From Citrobacter amalonaticus (GTDB lineage: Bacteria > Pseudomonadota > Gammaproteobacteria > Enterobacterales > Enterobacteriaceae): a DNA stretch of 64,000 bases. Positions 1 to 7,873 of the stretch are shown piece by piece. The DNA is taken from NCBI RefSeq assembly GCF_002918555.1, contig NZ_PQMB01000004.1:50541-114540 (forward strand), in the 5' to 3' direction. How positions within the stretch are numbered: position 1 is the first letter of the stretch; each line of letters starts with the position of its first letter. Position numbers and translations under genes: made by a program. The notes under the pieces are model-generated. The model searched no databases. It was not told where the DNA came from and worked only from the letters and a program-made list of their open reading frames with translations.

Positions 1-1840
1 CCGACATCACGATATGCGGCATCGTCCGACGAAAACCTGACATGCGCGCGATGTGCGGCGCCATCAGACCTACGAAGCTCAGCGGCCCGATGGTCATCGT
101 GGCCGTCGCCGTCAGACAGGCGGCCAGCAGCAGCAGACCAATACGTGACGGCGTCAGCGCTATCCCGACCGCTCTCGCGGTATTGCCGCCTAGCGGTAAA
201 ATCGTCAACCAGCGGCGACACAGCGGCGTGATTGCCAGCAGGATCGCCATGACGATCCCGGTACGTAAAACCTGCTCACCGGAGGCGTTATAGGTTGAAC
301 CTGAAATCCAGGTCAGGATCTGCGCCATCCGCGGATCGCCGCTCGCCTGTAGCATCATCAGCAGCATGGTAAATGCGGTACTGAGCGCCATCCCGGCCAG
401 CAGCATCCGATGCGGAGAGAATCCGCCACGCCCGGCAGCAACCATGATGATCAGCAGCGTGACCGCCGCGCCGAGGCTCCCGGCAGGCAGCAGCCAGCCA
501 AAGGCGTTTCCCGGCACCAGGAACAGCATCAATACCACGCCAAACGCCGCACCGGAGCTGATGCCCAGCACTTCCGGACTTGCCATCGGGTTTCCGGTCA
601 GACGCTGAATAATACAGCCCGCTACGGCCAGCATCACACCGGCAATCATCGCCGCCAGAATGCGCGGCCAGCGCCAGGGCATCAGATCGTCCAGCAACGC
701 TCCGCTTGCCCACGTCCAGCCATGCGCGTCACGGCCAAAAGAGAGCGCCACAAACGCGCCGAGCAACAGTAATACTCCGCCAGCCAGCGCAAATCTCAGC
801 ACATGCTGACGTTCTGCCGCTACGCGATCGCTGACGTTCATATCCGGCGCGCTTATGCTGCGCAGACGCGGCAGTAGCCACAGCAATAGCGGTGCGCCAA
901 TCAGGGCCGTGACGGACCCCGTGGAAACCTCTGTCCAGACGCGGGTCAGCCAGAGAATAATTTGATCGGAAAGCCAGAGGATCAGCGCACCAATCAGCGG
1001 GGCCAGCATCAGACGCGCCAGCAGCCGTCGCGCACCGAGCATCTTCGCCAGCAGCGGCGCAAACAGTCCGATAAAGCCAATAATCCCTACCGCGTTAACC
1101 AGCAACGCGCTGAGAACAATCGCCAGCGACAGCGCTGCCAGGCGCGCCATCGACAGCGCCAGACCGAGATTGCGCGCAACGCCGTCGTCCAGCCCCATTA
1201 AGGTCAACGGGCGCAACAGCAGCAGCGTGAGTATCACCCCGCCCAGCAGCTGCGGCCACAGCCGCTGTACGCCGCTCCAGTCGGTCTGGGTCAGCGTCCC
1301 GGTGCTCCACAGGAACATACTTTGCAACTGATCGTGGTGGAAGATGACCATCAGTTGGTTGATCGCCCCACAGTAAAGGCTAACCACCAGCCCCGCCAGG
1401 ATCAGCGTAACCGGCGAGAGCCGTTTGCCCCAGGCGACACCAAACACCAGCGCCCCAACAATGCAGGCTCCCGCCAGGGCGGCAGATTGCGCCGCCAGTG
1501 CGCCGGGAATCGCCCACAGCGTGGTGACCGTAATCCCCAGCTGCGCCCCGGTCGCCACGCCAAGCGTTGTCGGCTCCGCCAGCGGGTTACGCAGCACCTG
1601 TTGAAACAGCACGCCCACCAGCCCCAGTCCGGCACCGACCAGCAGGGAGATCGCCAGGCGCGGGAGCAGGCTGTAGTGGAAAATCATCTGCTCGATAATA
1701 TCAATATCCGGCGACCAGAGCGCCTGCTGCCACTGACTGCGCGGCAGGGCAATGGAGAAGTTCACCCAGGTCAGCCAGGCGGCAACCACAAACAGAATCG
1801 CCAGCAAAAGCATCGGGAACAGCGCAATACGTTTACTCAC
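1..1840 (-). CDS. fhuB: Ferrichrome ABC transporter permease FhuB (3' end beyond window)
   Basis: FhuB is the inner-membrane permease that moves Fe(III)-hydroxamate siderophores from FhuD into the cytoplasm, powered by FhuC. The minus-strand reading frame from the GTG at 1840 starts MSKRIALFPM and is collinear with E. coli FhuB; 613 of about 660 codons are visible and the C-terminus lies beyond base 1. It is a fused double permease: two FecCD-type halves, each rich in hydrophobic helices, with the repeated loop pattern GNPMASPEVLG / RNPLAEPTTLG. The GTG start overlaps the fhuD stop by 4 nt (GTGA), which implies translational coupling. Assignment is firm; only truncation by the window edge limits it. 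Confidence 0.97.
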   Translation of the reverse strand, partial: MSKRIALFPMLLLAILFVVAAWLTWVNFSIALPRSQWQQALWSPDIDIIEQMIFHYSLLPRLAISLLVGAGLGLVGVLFQQVLRNPLAEPTTLGVATGAQLGITVTTLWAIPGALAAQSAALAGACIVGALVFGVAWGKRLSPVTLILAGLVVSLYCGAINQLMVIFHHDQLQSMFLWSTGTLTQTDWSGVQRLWPQLLGGVILTLLLLRPLTLMGLDDGVARNLGLALSMARLAALSLAIVLSALLVNAVGIIGFIGLFAPLLAKMLGARRLLARLMLAPLIGALILWLSDQIILWLTRVWTEVSTGSVTALIGAPLLLWLLPRLRSISAPDMNVSDRVAAERQHVLRFALAGGVLLLLGAFVALSFGRDAHGWTWASGALLDDLMPWRWPRILAAMIAGVMLAVAGCIIQRLTGNPMASPEVLGISSGAAFGVVLMLFLVPGNAFGWLLPAGSLGAAVTLLIIMVAAGRGGFSPHRMLLAGMALSTAFTMLLMMLQASGDPRMAQILTWISGSTYNASGEQVLRTGIVMAILLAITPLCRRWLTILPLGGNTARAVGIALTPSRIGLLLLAACLTATATMTIGPLSFVGLMAPHIARMSGFRRTMPHIVMS

Positions 1841-2727
1841 GTCCGGCCTCCCAGCGCATTATCCAGAATGCGTACAAAGTGCATGGTCGACAGCGTCGCG
1901 CCGTAGAACCAGACGGCAGGCACGCGCTGGAAACGTCCGGCACGCACAAATGGCATCGCCTGCCATAACGGCGTCGCCATCAGCGCTTCCATCTCATGGT
2001 GATTACCGTGATCAAAGCAGAGCACGTCGGCATCTTTGTAGACCGCCAGCCTGTCGATTCCCACCACGGTGCTGCCCCAGAAGTTGGTTTCCCCCTGCCA
2101 GGCATTGCGAATGCCGTACTCATCCAGCACCTCCTGGAACAGGCAGTTTGGACCAAAGATCAGCATATGGCGCGGATCGAGCAGAGTCATCAGCAGCAGA
2201 GGACGCTCCCCACGCTGCACAAAGCGTGGCTTCATGCTTTCGATAAAGCGGTCATACTCCGCCAGATGACGTCTTGCCGCGGGTTCAAGGTTCAGTATCT
2301 GCGACATCTCTACGAGCGACTTACGCGCCACCGCCAGCGGCCGCTTGCCGTCACTGAAGTTGAACCCGCACCCAGGCGCAATGCGCGCCAGTTTTTCAGG
2401 AGCAGGGCCATAGCCTGCCGACCAGACCATAAACGAGGGCTTCATTTCGGTCAGCAGTTCCAGATTGGGTTCTGTACGCAGTCCGACATCAATCACCGAA
2501 TCCGGCAACGGCGGCTCGTTAACCCACAGTCGGTAATTGGGAATATCCGCCACGCCGTACGGTGTGATCCCAAGCGCCAGAAGCAGCTCAACCGGCAGCC
2601 ACTCCAGCGCCACGATACGCTGCGGATCGACGGACGCCGCACGCGCCTGCCCCATTTGCCAGAGCAGCGGAGAAAGCGCCATCGCCGTTAATAAACGACG
2701 ACGAGTAATATGTTGTAACTCACTCAT
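1837..2727 (-). CDS. fhuD: Ferrichrome periplasmic binding protein FhuD
   Basis: Periplasmic receptor for hydroxamate siderophores that hands ferrichrome to FhuB. It has 296 residues, the same as E. coli FhuD. The N-terminus carries a twin-arginine signal (TRRRLLTAMALSPLLW, then an ARAA cleavage region), so export is probably by Tat. The mature part is a helix-bridged class III binding protein (ALEWLPVELLLALG near the start of the fold). Its ATG shares one base with the fhuC stop (TAATG) and its stop overlaps the fhuB start, so it sits in a tightly coupled fhuACDB operon. Confidence 0.97.
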   Translation of the reverse strand: MSELQHITRRRLLTAMALSPLLWQMGQARAASVDPQRIVALEWLPVELLLALGITPYGVADIPNYRLWVNEPPLPDSVIDVGLRTEPNLELLTEMKPSFMVWSAGYGPAPEKLARIAPGCGFNFSDGKRPLAVARKSLVEMSQILNLEPAARRHLAEYDRFIESMKPRFVQRGERPLLLMTLLDPRHMLIFGPNCLFQEVLDEYGIRNAWQGETNFWGSTVVGIDRLAVYKDADVLCFDHGNHHEMEALMATPLWQAMPFVRAGRFQRVPAVWFYGATLSTMHFVRILDNALGGRT

Positions 2728-3524
2728 TACCAGACAAAGCTCACGGGTGCGGCACCGGCCGGATGAGGCAAAATCCCCATTGGGATGCCGTAAATCAGCG
2801 CCAGGGTTTCAGCACGCATCAGTTCGGCTGGCGTTCCCTCAGCAATCATTTCCCCTCCGCGCAGCGCGACTAAGTAATCGCAGTAGCGGGCTGCCATATT
2901 GATATCATGCAGCACGGCGACTACCGTTAATCCGCGCTGTTGACTGAGACGATGTACCAGCGCCAGCACGTCAACCTGATGGGCAATATCCAGCGCCGAA
3001 GTCGGTTCATCCAGCAGCAGACAGCGGCTATCCTGCGCCACCAGCATGGCAATCCACGCTCGCTGACGTTCACCCCCGGAGAGACTGTCCACCAGACGAT
3101 GCGCCAGCGGCTTCAGGCCCACAAGCGAAATGGCCTCTTCCACTTTCTCTCTGTCCGCCACGCCAAAGCGCCCAAGTGCACCGTGCCAGGGATAGCGACC
3201 TATCGCTACCAGTTCGCGCACCGTCATCCCTTCTGCCTGCGGCAACTGCTGCGGCAGATAAGCGACCTTACGGGCAAACGCCTTGCTGTTCCAGCTGTCC
3301 AGCGGCTGAGAGTCGAGCAGAATATCCCCTTCTGACGGCGGTTGATGGCGTCCCAACATTTTCAGCAATGTGGATTTACCGGAACCGTTGTGACCGATTA
3401 AACCGGTGACTTTACCCGCAGGAAAGGTTAACGAGAGAGGATGCAACAGCGTGCGCCCAGGCACACGAAAAGAGACATTGTGCAGTGCAAAAGTGGTATC
3501 GGAATGATTCACGTGTTCCTGCAT
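2727..3524 (-). CDS. fhuC: Ferrichrome ABC transporter ATPase FhuC
   Basis: Cytoplasmic ATPase that drives ferrichrome import through FhuB. It has 265 residues, like E. coli. The Walker A motif is GHNGSGKST, the ABC signature is LSGGERQRAWIA, Walker B is CLLLDEPTSALD and the switch His lies in VLHDINMAARY. I chose the start MQEHVNHSD at 3524, three codons inside the longest frame, because it matches the E. coli protein length and N-terminus. It is downstream of fhuA, separated by 47 nt that contain a hairpin, and upstream of fhuD with a one-base overlap. Confidence 0.97.
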   Translation of the reverse strand: MQEHVNHSDTTFALHNVSFRVPGRTLLHPLSLTFPAGKVTGLIGHNGSGKSTLLKMLGRHQPPSEGDILLDSQPLDSWNSKAFARKVAYLPQQLPQAEGMTVRELVAIGRYPWHGALGRFGVADREKVEEAISLVGLKPLAHRLVDSLSGGERQRAWIAMLVAQDSRCLLLDEPTSALDIAHQVDVLALVHRLSQQRGLTVVAVLHDINMAARYCDYLVALRGGEMIAEGTPAELMRAETLALIYGIPMGILPHPAGAAPVSFVW

Positions 3525-3543
3525 AACAGCCAACTTGTAAAAC

Positions 3544-3562
3544 GGGCACGCAAAGCGTGCCC
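3544..3562 (-). terminator. fhuA-fhuC intercistronic hairpin
   Basis: An 8-bp perfect stem (GGGCACGC, loop of 3, GCGTGCCC) lies just after the fhuA stop codon. On the minus strand it is followed by GTTTTAC. A structure here could end a share of transcripts or protect the fhuA 3' end, giving more receptor than transporter. The stem is seen directly; its effect is inferred. Confidence 0.5.
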
Positions 3563-3571
3563 AAAAAGAAA

Positions 3572-5824
3572 TTAGAAACGGAAAGTTGCTGTAGCAACAA
3601 CCTGACGCTCCGCGCCCCAGAAGCAGCCATAGGTGTTAAAGCAGCTGGCGACGTATTCACGATCAAACAGGTTGTTCACATGCAGCGCCACGTTGGAACC
3701 CGCCATACCGACGCGAGCCAGATCGTAGCGTACCAACGCATCCACCAGCGTATAGCTCCCCACTTTGAAGGAGTTTGCCGGATCGCCATAGCTGGAGCCC
3801 GTGTAACGAACCCCGGTACCCAACGTCAGTCCGGAAAGCGCGCCATCAAAGAGGGTGTAATCACCCCACAGTGATGCCATGTGTTTTGGCATCTGAGCAG
3901 GCGTGTTGCCTTTGTTGTTGGTGTCGGTGGTGTATTGCGCATCGGTGTAGGTATAAGACCCCACCACGTTGACGCTTGCAGACAGCGCCGCTTTCGCCTC
4001 GATTTCCACACCGCGTGAACGGATCTCACCGCCTTCAACCGAGAAGAACGAACCGGCCGGATCGGCCATCAGGTTGTTGGTTTTGGTCAGCTGATAGACC
4101 GCACCGGTAACCACAATGGGACGATCGCTCGGGACGTATTTTACGCCAGCTTCGTACTGTTTCCCTTTAGAAGGGGCGAAAATATTACCGCTTGCGCCTA
4201 CCTGTGAAGTCGGTTCAAACGATTCACTGTAGCTGAAATAAGGCGTTACGCCGTTATCAAACAGGTAGTTAACGCCACCACGCCAGGTGAACTGGTTATC
4301 ATCACGGGAATCCGGCACGCCAGAAACGCGGTTCAGAGAGTCCTGTTTGGCCCAGTCGTAACGGCCGCCCAGCGTCACCAGCACCTTATCCCACTGCATT
4401 TGATCCTGCACATACAGGCCAGTCTGCTGCTGTTTGTTCAGCACCTGATACGCGCCAGAAGGTCCAGGATGTGAACCGAAATCAAAGTCGCCGCGATCGA
4501 GGTTATAGATATCGGACGGCGCAACTGACCCCGCATAACCAAACCAGGAGTCGATATCGTTACGCATACGCATATAGTCAACGCCAGTCAGCAGCGTGTG
4601 ATCTAAAGAACCGGTAGCAAACTTGCTTTGCAGCTGAGTATCGACAGAGAAGTTCTGTAATTTCTCATTATCAATCACATACTGACGCGTCAGCGTATGT
4701 CCCCACTGCGACTGCGGAACGCTGGCGCAAGGACTGGAGGCAGGATTGCCCGAATAGAGCGGATCGGAGCACATGCCGTAGCCATACACGCTGTTCTGTG
4801 AAACCTTGTTTTGCGCGTAACGCAGGTTCTGCCGCACGGTAAAGGTGTCGTTAAATTCATGGTCGAAGCTGTAGCCCACCATTTTCTCGTTACGAGAGGA
4901 GGTATTGTTGTTCGCGCCTTCGTTGAAATCAGTCGGGAGACGCTTACCGTTCGGCAGCTTAGACACCGTCCCCTCTTTTGGCAGCCAGCCGTAGTAGCCC
5001 GTTTCAGGCTCGTTCTGGAAGTAAGAAAGGAAGGTAAAGTTGGTCTTATCATCCGGACGCCAGGAGAAAGACGGTGCGATGGCATAACGCTGTTCTTCCG
5101 CACCCTGCTGCTGCGCATTGGCTGAGCGCGCCAGGCCGGTTAAGCGATAAGAGTAAACGCCGTCATCATCCAGCGCATCGCTGAAATCAAAACCGGTCTG
5201 GAACAGGCTGTCAGTGCCCATTTTGAACTGAACTTCTTTCAGCGGTTCCGTGCCTGGACGCTTGCTGACCATATTCAACAAGCCGCCTGGGTTACTCTTT
5301 CCGTAAAGAACAGAAACCGGACCGCGCATGACTTCCGCACGCTCCAGCATATAAGGGTCGATCACCGCGTCGTTGTAGAAGTTGCCCTGCATCTTCAGGC
5401 CGTTCAGATAGTTATTCTGGCTTTGGCCGTCAGCGGCAAATCCGCGGATAATCAGGTAATCATAGGTATTGGAGGCGCCACGGGTCCCCACCGCCACGCC
5501 AGGGGTATAGCTGAGCGCCTCTTTCACCGATTTAGGCTGGTGTAAGGCCATTTCTTCTGCGGTTACAACAGAGATGGACTGCGGCACCTTTTGAATGGGG
5601 GTATCTGTTTTTGTCGCCGTGGCAGATTGTCTGGCCGCGATGGTTGCCGCGGGTCCCCAGGCACTCTCTTGCGGAGCAGGCGCGGCGGTGACGGTAATGG
5701 TTTCTTCTTTTTTCGGTTCAACCGCCGCCTGTGCATAGACAGACATGCCGCTAACCGCTGTGGCTACTACAACTGCGATTTTACGCAGCGAGTGATTTGG
5801 CTGAGCAGTTTTAAGACGCGCCAT
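3572..5824 (-). CDS. fhuA: Ferrichrome outer-membrane receptor FhuA
   Basis: TonB-dependent outer-membrane receptor for ferrichrome; in E. coli it is also the receptor for phages T1, T5 and phi80, colicin M and microcin J25. It has 750 residues, against 747 in E. coli. A signal peptide (VATAVSGMSVYAQA) is followed by a TonB box (EETITVTA), the plug domain (PQSISVVTAEEM, GVAVGTRGASNTYDYLIIRG, RAEVMRGPVSVLYGKSNPGG) and a 22-strand barrel ending in F (VVATATFRF). It is the first gene of fhuACDB. Surface-loop residues differ from E. coli, as expected for a phage receptor. Confidence 0.98.
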   Translation of the reverse strand: MARLKTAQPNHSLRKIAVVVATAVSGMSVYAQAAVEPKKEETITVTAAPAPQESAWGPAATIAARQSATATKTDTPIQKVPQSISVVTAEEMALHQPKSVKEALSYTPGVAVGTRGASNTYDYLIIRGFAADGQSQNNYLNGLKMQGNFYNDAVIDPYMLERAEVMRGPVSVLYGKSNPGGLLNMVSKRPGTEPLKEVQFKMGTDSLFQTGFDFSDALDDDGVYSYRLTGLARSANAQQQGAEEQRYAIAPSFSWRPDDKTNFTFLSYFQNEPETGYYGWLPKEGTVSKLPNGKRLPTDFNEGANNNTSSRNEKMVGYSFDHEFNDTFTVRQNLRYAQNKVSQNSVYGYGMCSDPLYSGNPASSPCASVPQSQWGHTLTRQYVIDNEKLQNFSVDTQLQSKFATGSLDHTLLTGVDYMRMRNDIDSWFGYAGSVAPSDIYNLDRGDFDFGSHPGPSGAYQVLNKQQQTGLYVQDQMQWDKVLVTLGGRYDWAKQDSLNRVSGVPDSRDDNQFTWRGGVNYLFDNGVTPYFSYSESFEPTSQVGASGNIFAPSKGKQYEAGVKYVPSDRPIVVTGAVYQLTKTNNLMADPAGSFFSVEGGEIRSRGVEIEAKAALSASVNVVGSYTYTDAQYTTDTNNKGNTPAQMPKHMASLWGDYTLFDGALSGLTLGTGVRYTGSSYGDPANSFKVGSYTLVDALVRYDLARVGMAGSNVALHVNNLFDREYVASCFNTYGCFWGAERQVVATATFRF

Positions 5825-5846
5825 TGGTATATCTCTGATGTAAAGT

Positions 5847-5878
5847 GAATGATAACGTAAACGAGAATTATTATTATG
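5847..5878 (-). promoter_or_regulatory. Fur-box-like region upstream of fhuA
   Basis: AT-rich repeats of the NAT(A/T)AT type lie 23-54 nt upstream of the fhuA start. On the minus strand they include ATAATAATAATTCTC and GTTATCATTCAC, which resemble overlapping halves of the Fur consensus. fhuA is Fur-repressed in E. coli. The match is partial, so this is a candidate operator only. Confidence 0.5.
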
Positions 5879-6050
5879 ACGGCAGCATAATAGGCGAAAG
5901 ATTGGCGCGATAGCAAGTAGTACGCGCCCCTACAAAAACTAAGGGGTTAAGAAACAACCAGATGAAAAGAAAGGGTTAATAATTTATTCTGGAATGTTAG
6001 CGCATAAAAATCTATGGTCACCCCCGTTTTTGCAACACAGATTTTGATTT

Positions 6051-6134
6051 ATGATGGGCTTGCGTAAATCTATTCGGCGTCTGGTGAGCAGTTATGCCCG
6101 CGCCACGATGAGTTCCGCACCTGCCGAACCTTAA
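6051..6134 (+). CDS. Unrecognised 27-residue ORF
   Basis: A short frame starts at a doubled ATG (6051 and 6054), encodes a basic, Arg/Ser/Ala-rich peptide (MMGLRKSIRRLVSSYARATM followed by SSAPAEP) and stops at 6132-6134. No convincing ribosome binding site precedes it. Thirty bases later a second small ORF begins with a good Shine-Dalgarno. The arrangement resembles a leader peptide followed by another small gene, but I do not recognise the product and it may not be translated. Confidence 0.22.
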   Translation: MMGLRKSIRRLVSSYARATMSSAPAEP

Positions 6135-6164
6135 AAACCCGTCGGCTTCCAGGAGCCATTTTTT

Positions 6165-6338
6165 ATGTCAGGTTCATCAGCAGGCCGATATGCCGTTCAT
6201 GTCATCAATTATCTGATGGTTCCCTCTAAAATAGAACACTCCGCCAGCGTACCGCTCACAGGGTGGGGTGACCATCTCATTAGCCCCGCTCAGCAGGGCT
6301 TCTCAAGTCGCTATTACTTCAATAGCCGATACACGTAG
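6165..6338 (+). CDS. Unrecognised 57-residue ORF with a strong ribosome binding site
   Basis: The frame begins MSGSSAGRYAVHVINYLMVP and ends FSSRYYFNSRYT. An AGGAG lies 9 nt upstream of the ATG (6151-6155). Its last 25 bases overlap, antisense, the 3' end of the putative immunity gene on the minus strand. No signal peptide or membrane segment is evident and I recognise no family. It may be a remnant of a gene cut off by insertion of the hcp module, a regulatory small ORF, or chance. Confidence 0.28.
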   Translation: MSGSSAGRYAVHVINYLMVPSKIEHSASVPLTGWGDHLISPAQQGFSSRYYFNSRYT

Positions 6339-6547
6339 ATGAACGCCAGCAGCGCAGGGAGCAACGCCACCAGCCAACCCGATATCAGCAGCAGGTCAAG
6401 TGTGTTCTCGTCGCCACGAAGCGCCAGCGCGTTACTTATCGCATAAATCCACAGCAGCGGCGCATTGTAAAACCAGACGGCGGAGATTGACACAAACGCC
6501 ACCAGCCCGGCGAGGCCGCTCATGAATATCGCTATCAGCTTCCTCAT
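6314..6547 (-). CDS. Small membrane protein, probable immunity protein of the adjacent effector
   Basis: The product has 77 residues and three hydrophobic stretches (about residues 4-27, 29-43 and 52-74), so it is probably an inner-membrane protein. Its ATG overlaps the stop of the upstream effector gene by 4 nt (ATGA), so the two are co-translated. In Salmonella the T6SS effector Tlde1 is followed directly by its immunity gene tldi1. Position, size and membrane or periplasmic location fit that role, but I infer function from context and not from a recognised motif. Confidence 0.6.
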   Translation of the reverse strand: MRKLIAIFMSGLAGLVAFVSISAVWFYNAPLLWIYAISNALALRGDENTLDLLLISGWLVALLPALLAFIYVYRLLK

Positions 6548-7023
6548 GTGACCGTAATTGTTCCATACGCTTTAAAACTGGTGCAGGGCACTGGGATCAT
6601 CGTCGTTTTCACTAATGCCTCCCGCAGATAATCAAAATCACTGAGGTGCAACAGAGTAATACAACCCTCGCTGAGTCCGCGAGGCCCAACCGGGTGGAGG
6701 CGAAAACTACCCCGCTTAACTCCATCAATAAACACACTATCATCGATCTGCCAGTCTTCTTTATACAGTGCGAACCACATTGAACGGTCAGTACCGTAGA
6801 AATTTTTGAGCCCAAAATCCGTTATAGTGCCAAGCCTGCCGCCGCTTTGGCGACCAACGATGAAGTAACGCCCGGGAGGTATGGGGCCAATATTTTTTCT
6901 TCCAGCCATCGTCACGTTATTGCGCCCGTACAGCTGACCAGAAAACGCAGGGAAGTTTCCAACACCCAGAACGGTGAGTATCGATGAGGGGAGTCCGTTC
7001 AACGCGTACCGGGCAATGATCAT
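6544..7023 (-). CDS. Tlde1-like type VI secretion effector (DUF2778, L,D-transpeptidase-type fold)
   Basis: The 159-residue protein looks like the DUF2778 family, whose Salmonella member Tlde1 is a T6SS-delivered enzyme that attacks peptidoglycan tetrapeptides and performs L,D-transpeptidase exchange in the target periplasm. Visible features are an early FSGQLYGRNN stretch, IPPGRYFIVGRQSGG near residues 48-62, and a catalytic pair His110 and Cys121 in FRLHPVGPRGLSEGCITL, which resembles the His...(S/T)xGC of L,D-transpeptidases. No signal peptide is present, as expected for T6SS cargo. The start overlaps the hcp stop by 4 nt and the stop overlaps the small membrane gene by 4 nt. Family call is from memory and not from a search. 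Confidence 0.75.
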   Translation of the reverse strand: MIIARYALNGLPSSILTVLGVGNFPAFSGQLYGRNNVTMAGRKNIGPIPPGRYFIVGRQSGGRLGTITDFGLKNFYGTDRSMWFALYKEDWQIDDSVFIDGVKRGSFRLHPVGPRGLSEGCITLLHLSDFDYLREALVKTTMIPVPCTSFKAYGTITVT

Positions 7024-7511
7024 GCAGTTACCCTGATATTCCAGCCATCAGTATATTGGATATTGCCATCACAGTGTTTCCAGGTGATTTTTTCGTAACG
7101 TAGCTCTATCGCCTCCAGATGATTATGCTTTTCCATTGAGGGGTTTTTAACGTTATGCATCACCGGCGTGATACCAACGATCTTCACGTTCTCAAGGAAC
7201 ATGTTGAAGTACTCAACTTCCTGGCCTGCATCGTTGATTTTGTACCACTTAATTTCAGCTGACTTGAGCGTTTGACCGGTAGCAACAGCGCGGTAGAGAT
7301 AGGGAGAAGATGAGTCAAACTCTTTCTCTATGGTAAGGGGGGAGTGCATTCGCGTGCCAGTAAGCTTTCCTGTGTTGCTATCCGTAGGAATGTGAAGTCC
7401 GTGACCAAACGATAAAACCTCAATGCTTCCCTCTCTATCTCGTATATCAACGGAGCCTTTGATATCTGCACCGCCATCATCTTTCAGCCATAAATACGCG
7501 GGTATTGCCAT
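7020..7511 (-). CDS. hcp: Type VI secretion tube protein Hcp (orphan)
   Basis: Hcp forms the hexameric rings that stack into the T6SS inner tube and can carry small effectors in its lumen. The 163-residue product begins MAIPAYLWLKDDGGADIKGS, as Hcp1-family proteins do, and contains the typical SFGHGLHIPTD and KEFDSSSPYLYRAV stretches. A strong AAGGAGAT ribosome binding site precedes the ATG. No other T6SS genes (tss, clpV, vgrG, PAAR) are in the window, so this orphan Hcp must work with a machine encoded elsewhere. It heads a three-gene module with 4-nt overlaps, which suggests that it carries the downstream effector. Confidence 0.9.
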   Translation of the reverse strand: MAIPAYLWLKDDGGADIKGSVDIRDREGSIEVLSFGHGLHIPTDSNTGKLTGTRMHSPLTIEKEFDSSSPYLYRAVATGQTLKSAEIKWYKINDAGQEVEYFNMFLENVKIVGITPVMHNVKNPSMEKHNHLEAIELRYEKITWKHCDGNIQYTDGWNIRVTA

Positions 7512-7607
7512 TATTTTATCTCCTTATAAAACAAAGGATATTACGCCTGAGAGATGGAGCTGATTAAGGATTTTGTGCTTACCACATTACGCTGCCACCA
7601 GCACAGT

Positions 7608-7832
7608 AAAGAGTCCACCTTCTTAGAAGGTGGCTTTGACCCGGCACCCTAAAAGGGGGCTAAAAACATTTATTCCCCATTCTTTAGTATTGTTTCTGAT
7701 TGCATTACCGAGAATAACCGCACTGCTTCTCTGAATTATCCGGGTATAAGGTGAAACATTTCCGCATCGGTTTTCTTCGGGCTATAGCCCTACAGGAACA
7801 ATCACCACCTCCCCAGGAGGTGGTTTAGGGGT
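7608..7832. mobile_element. Non-coding IS200/IS605-like (palindrome-ended) remnant upstream of hcp
   Basis: The 362-nt gap between hcp and mrcB has no gene. It holds two similar hairpins: CCACCTTCT/AGAAGGTGG at 7615-7633 and CCACCTCC/GGAGGTGG at 7805-7823, each followed by a TTT-G/A-rich run. Hairpin ends of this kind are typical of IS200/IS605 elements and their non-autonomous derivatives. No transposase frame is present. The hairpins are seen; the mobile-element label is an inference from their form and from the neighbouring accessory module. Confidence 0.4.
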
Positions 7833-7836
7833 GACA

Positions 7837-7860
7837 AAAAACCCGCCGAAGCGGGTTTTT
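7837..7860 (-). terminator. mrcB terminator
   Basis: A perfect stem (AAAAACCCGC, loop CGAA, GCGGGTTTTT) begins 14 nt past the mrcB stop codon. The T tract on either strand makes it bidirectional, so it also insulates mrcB from the hcp module. Confidence 0.9.
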
Positions 7861-7873
7861 ACACTGTGGGCAA

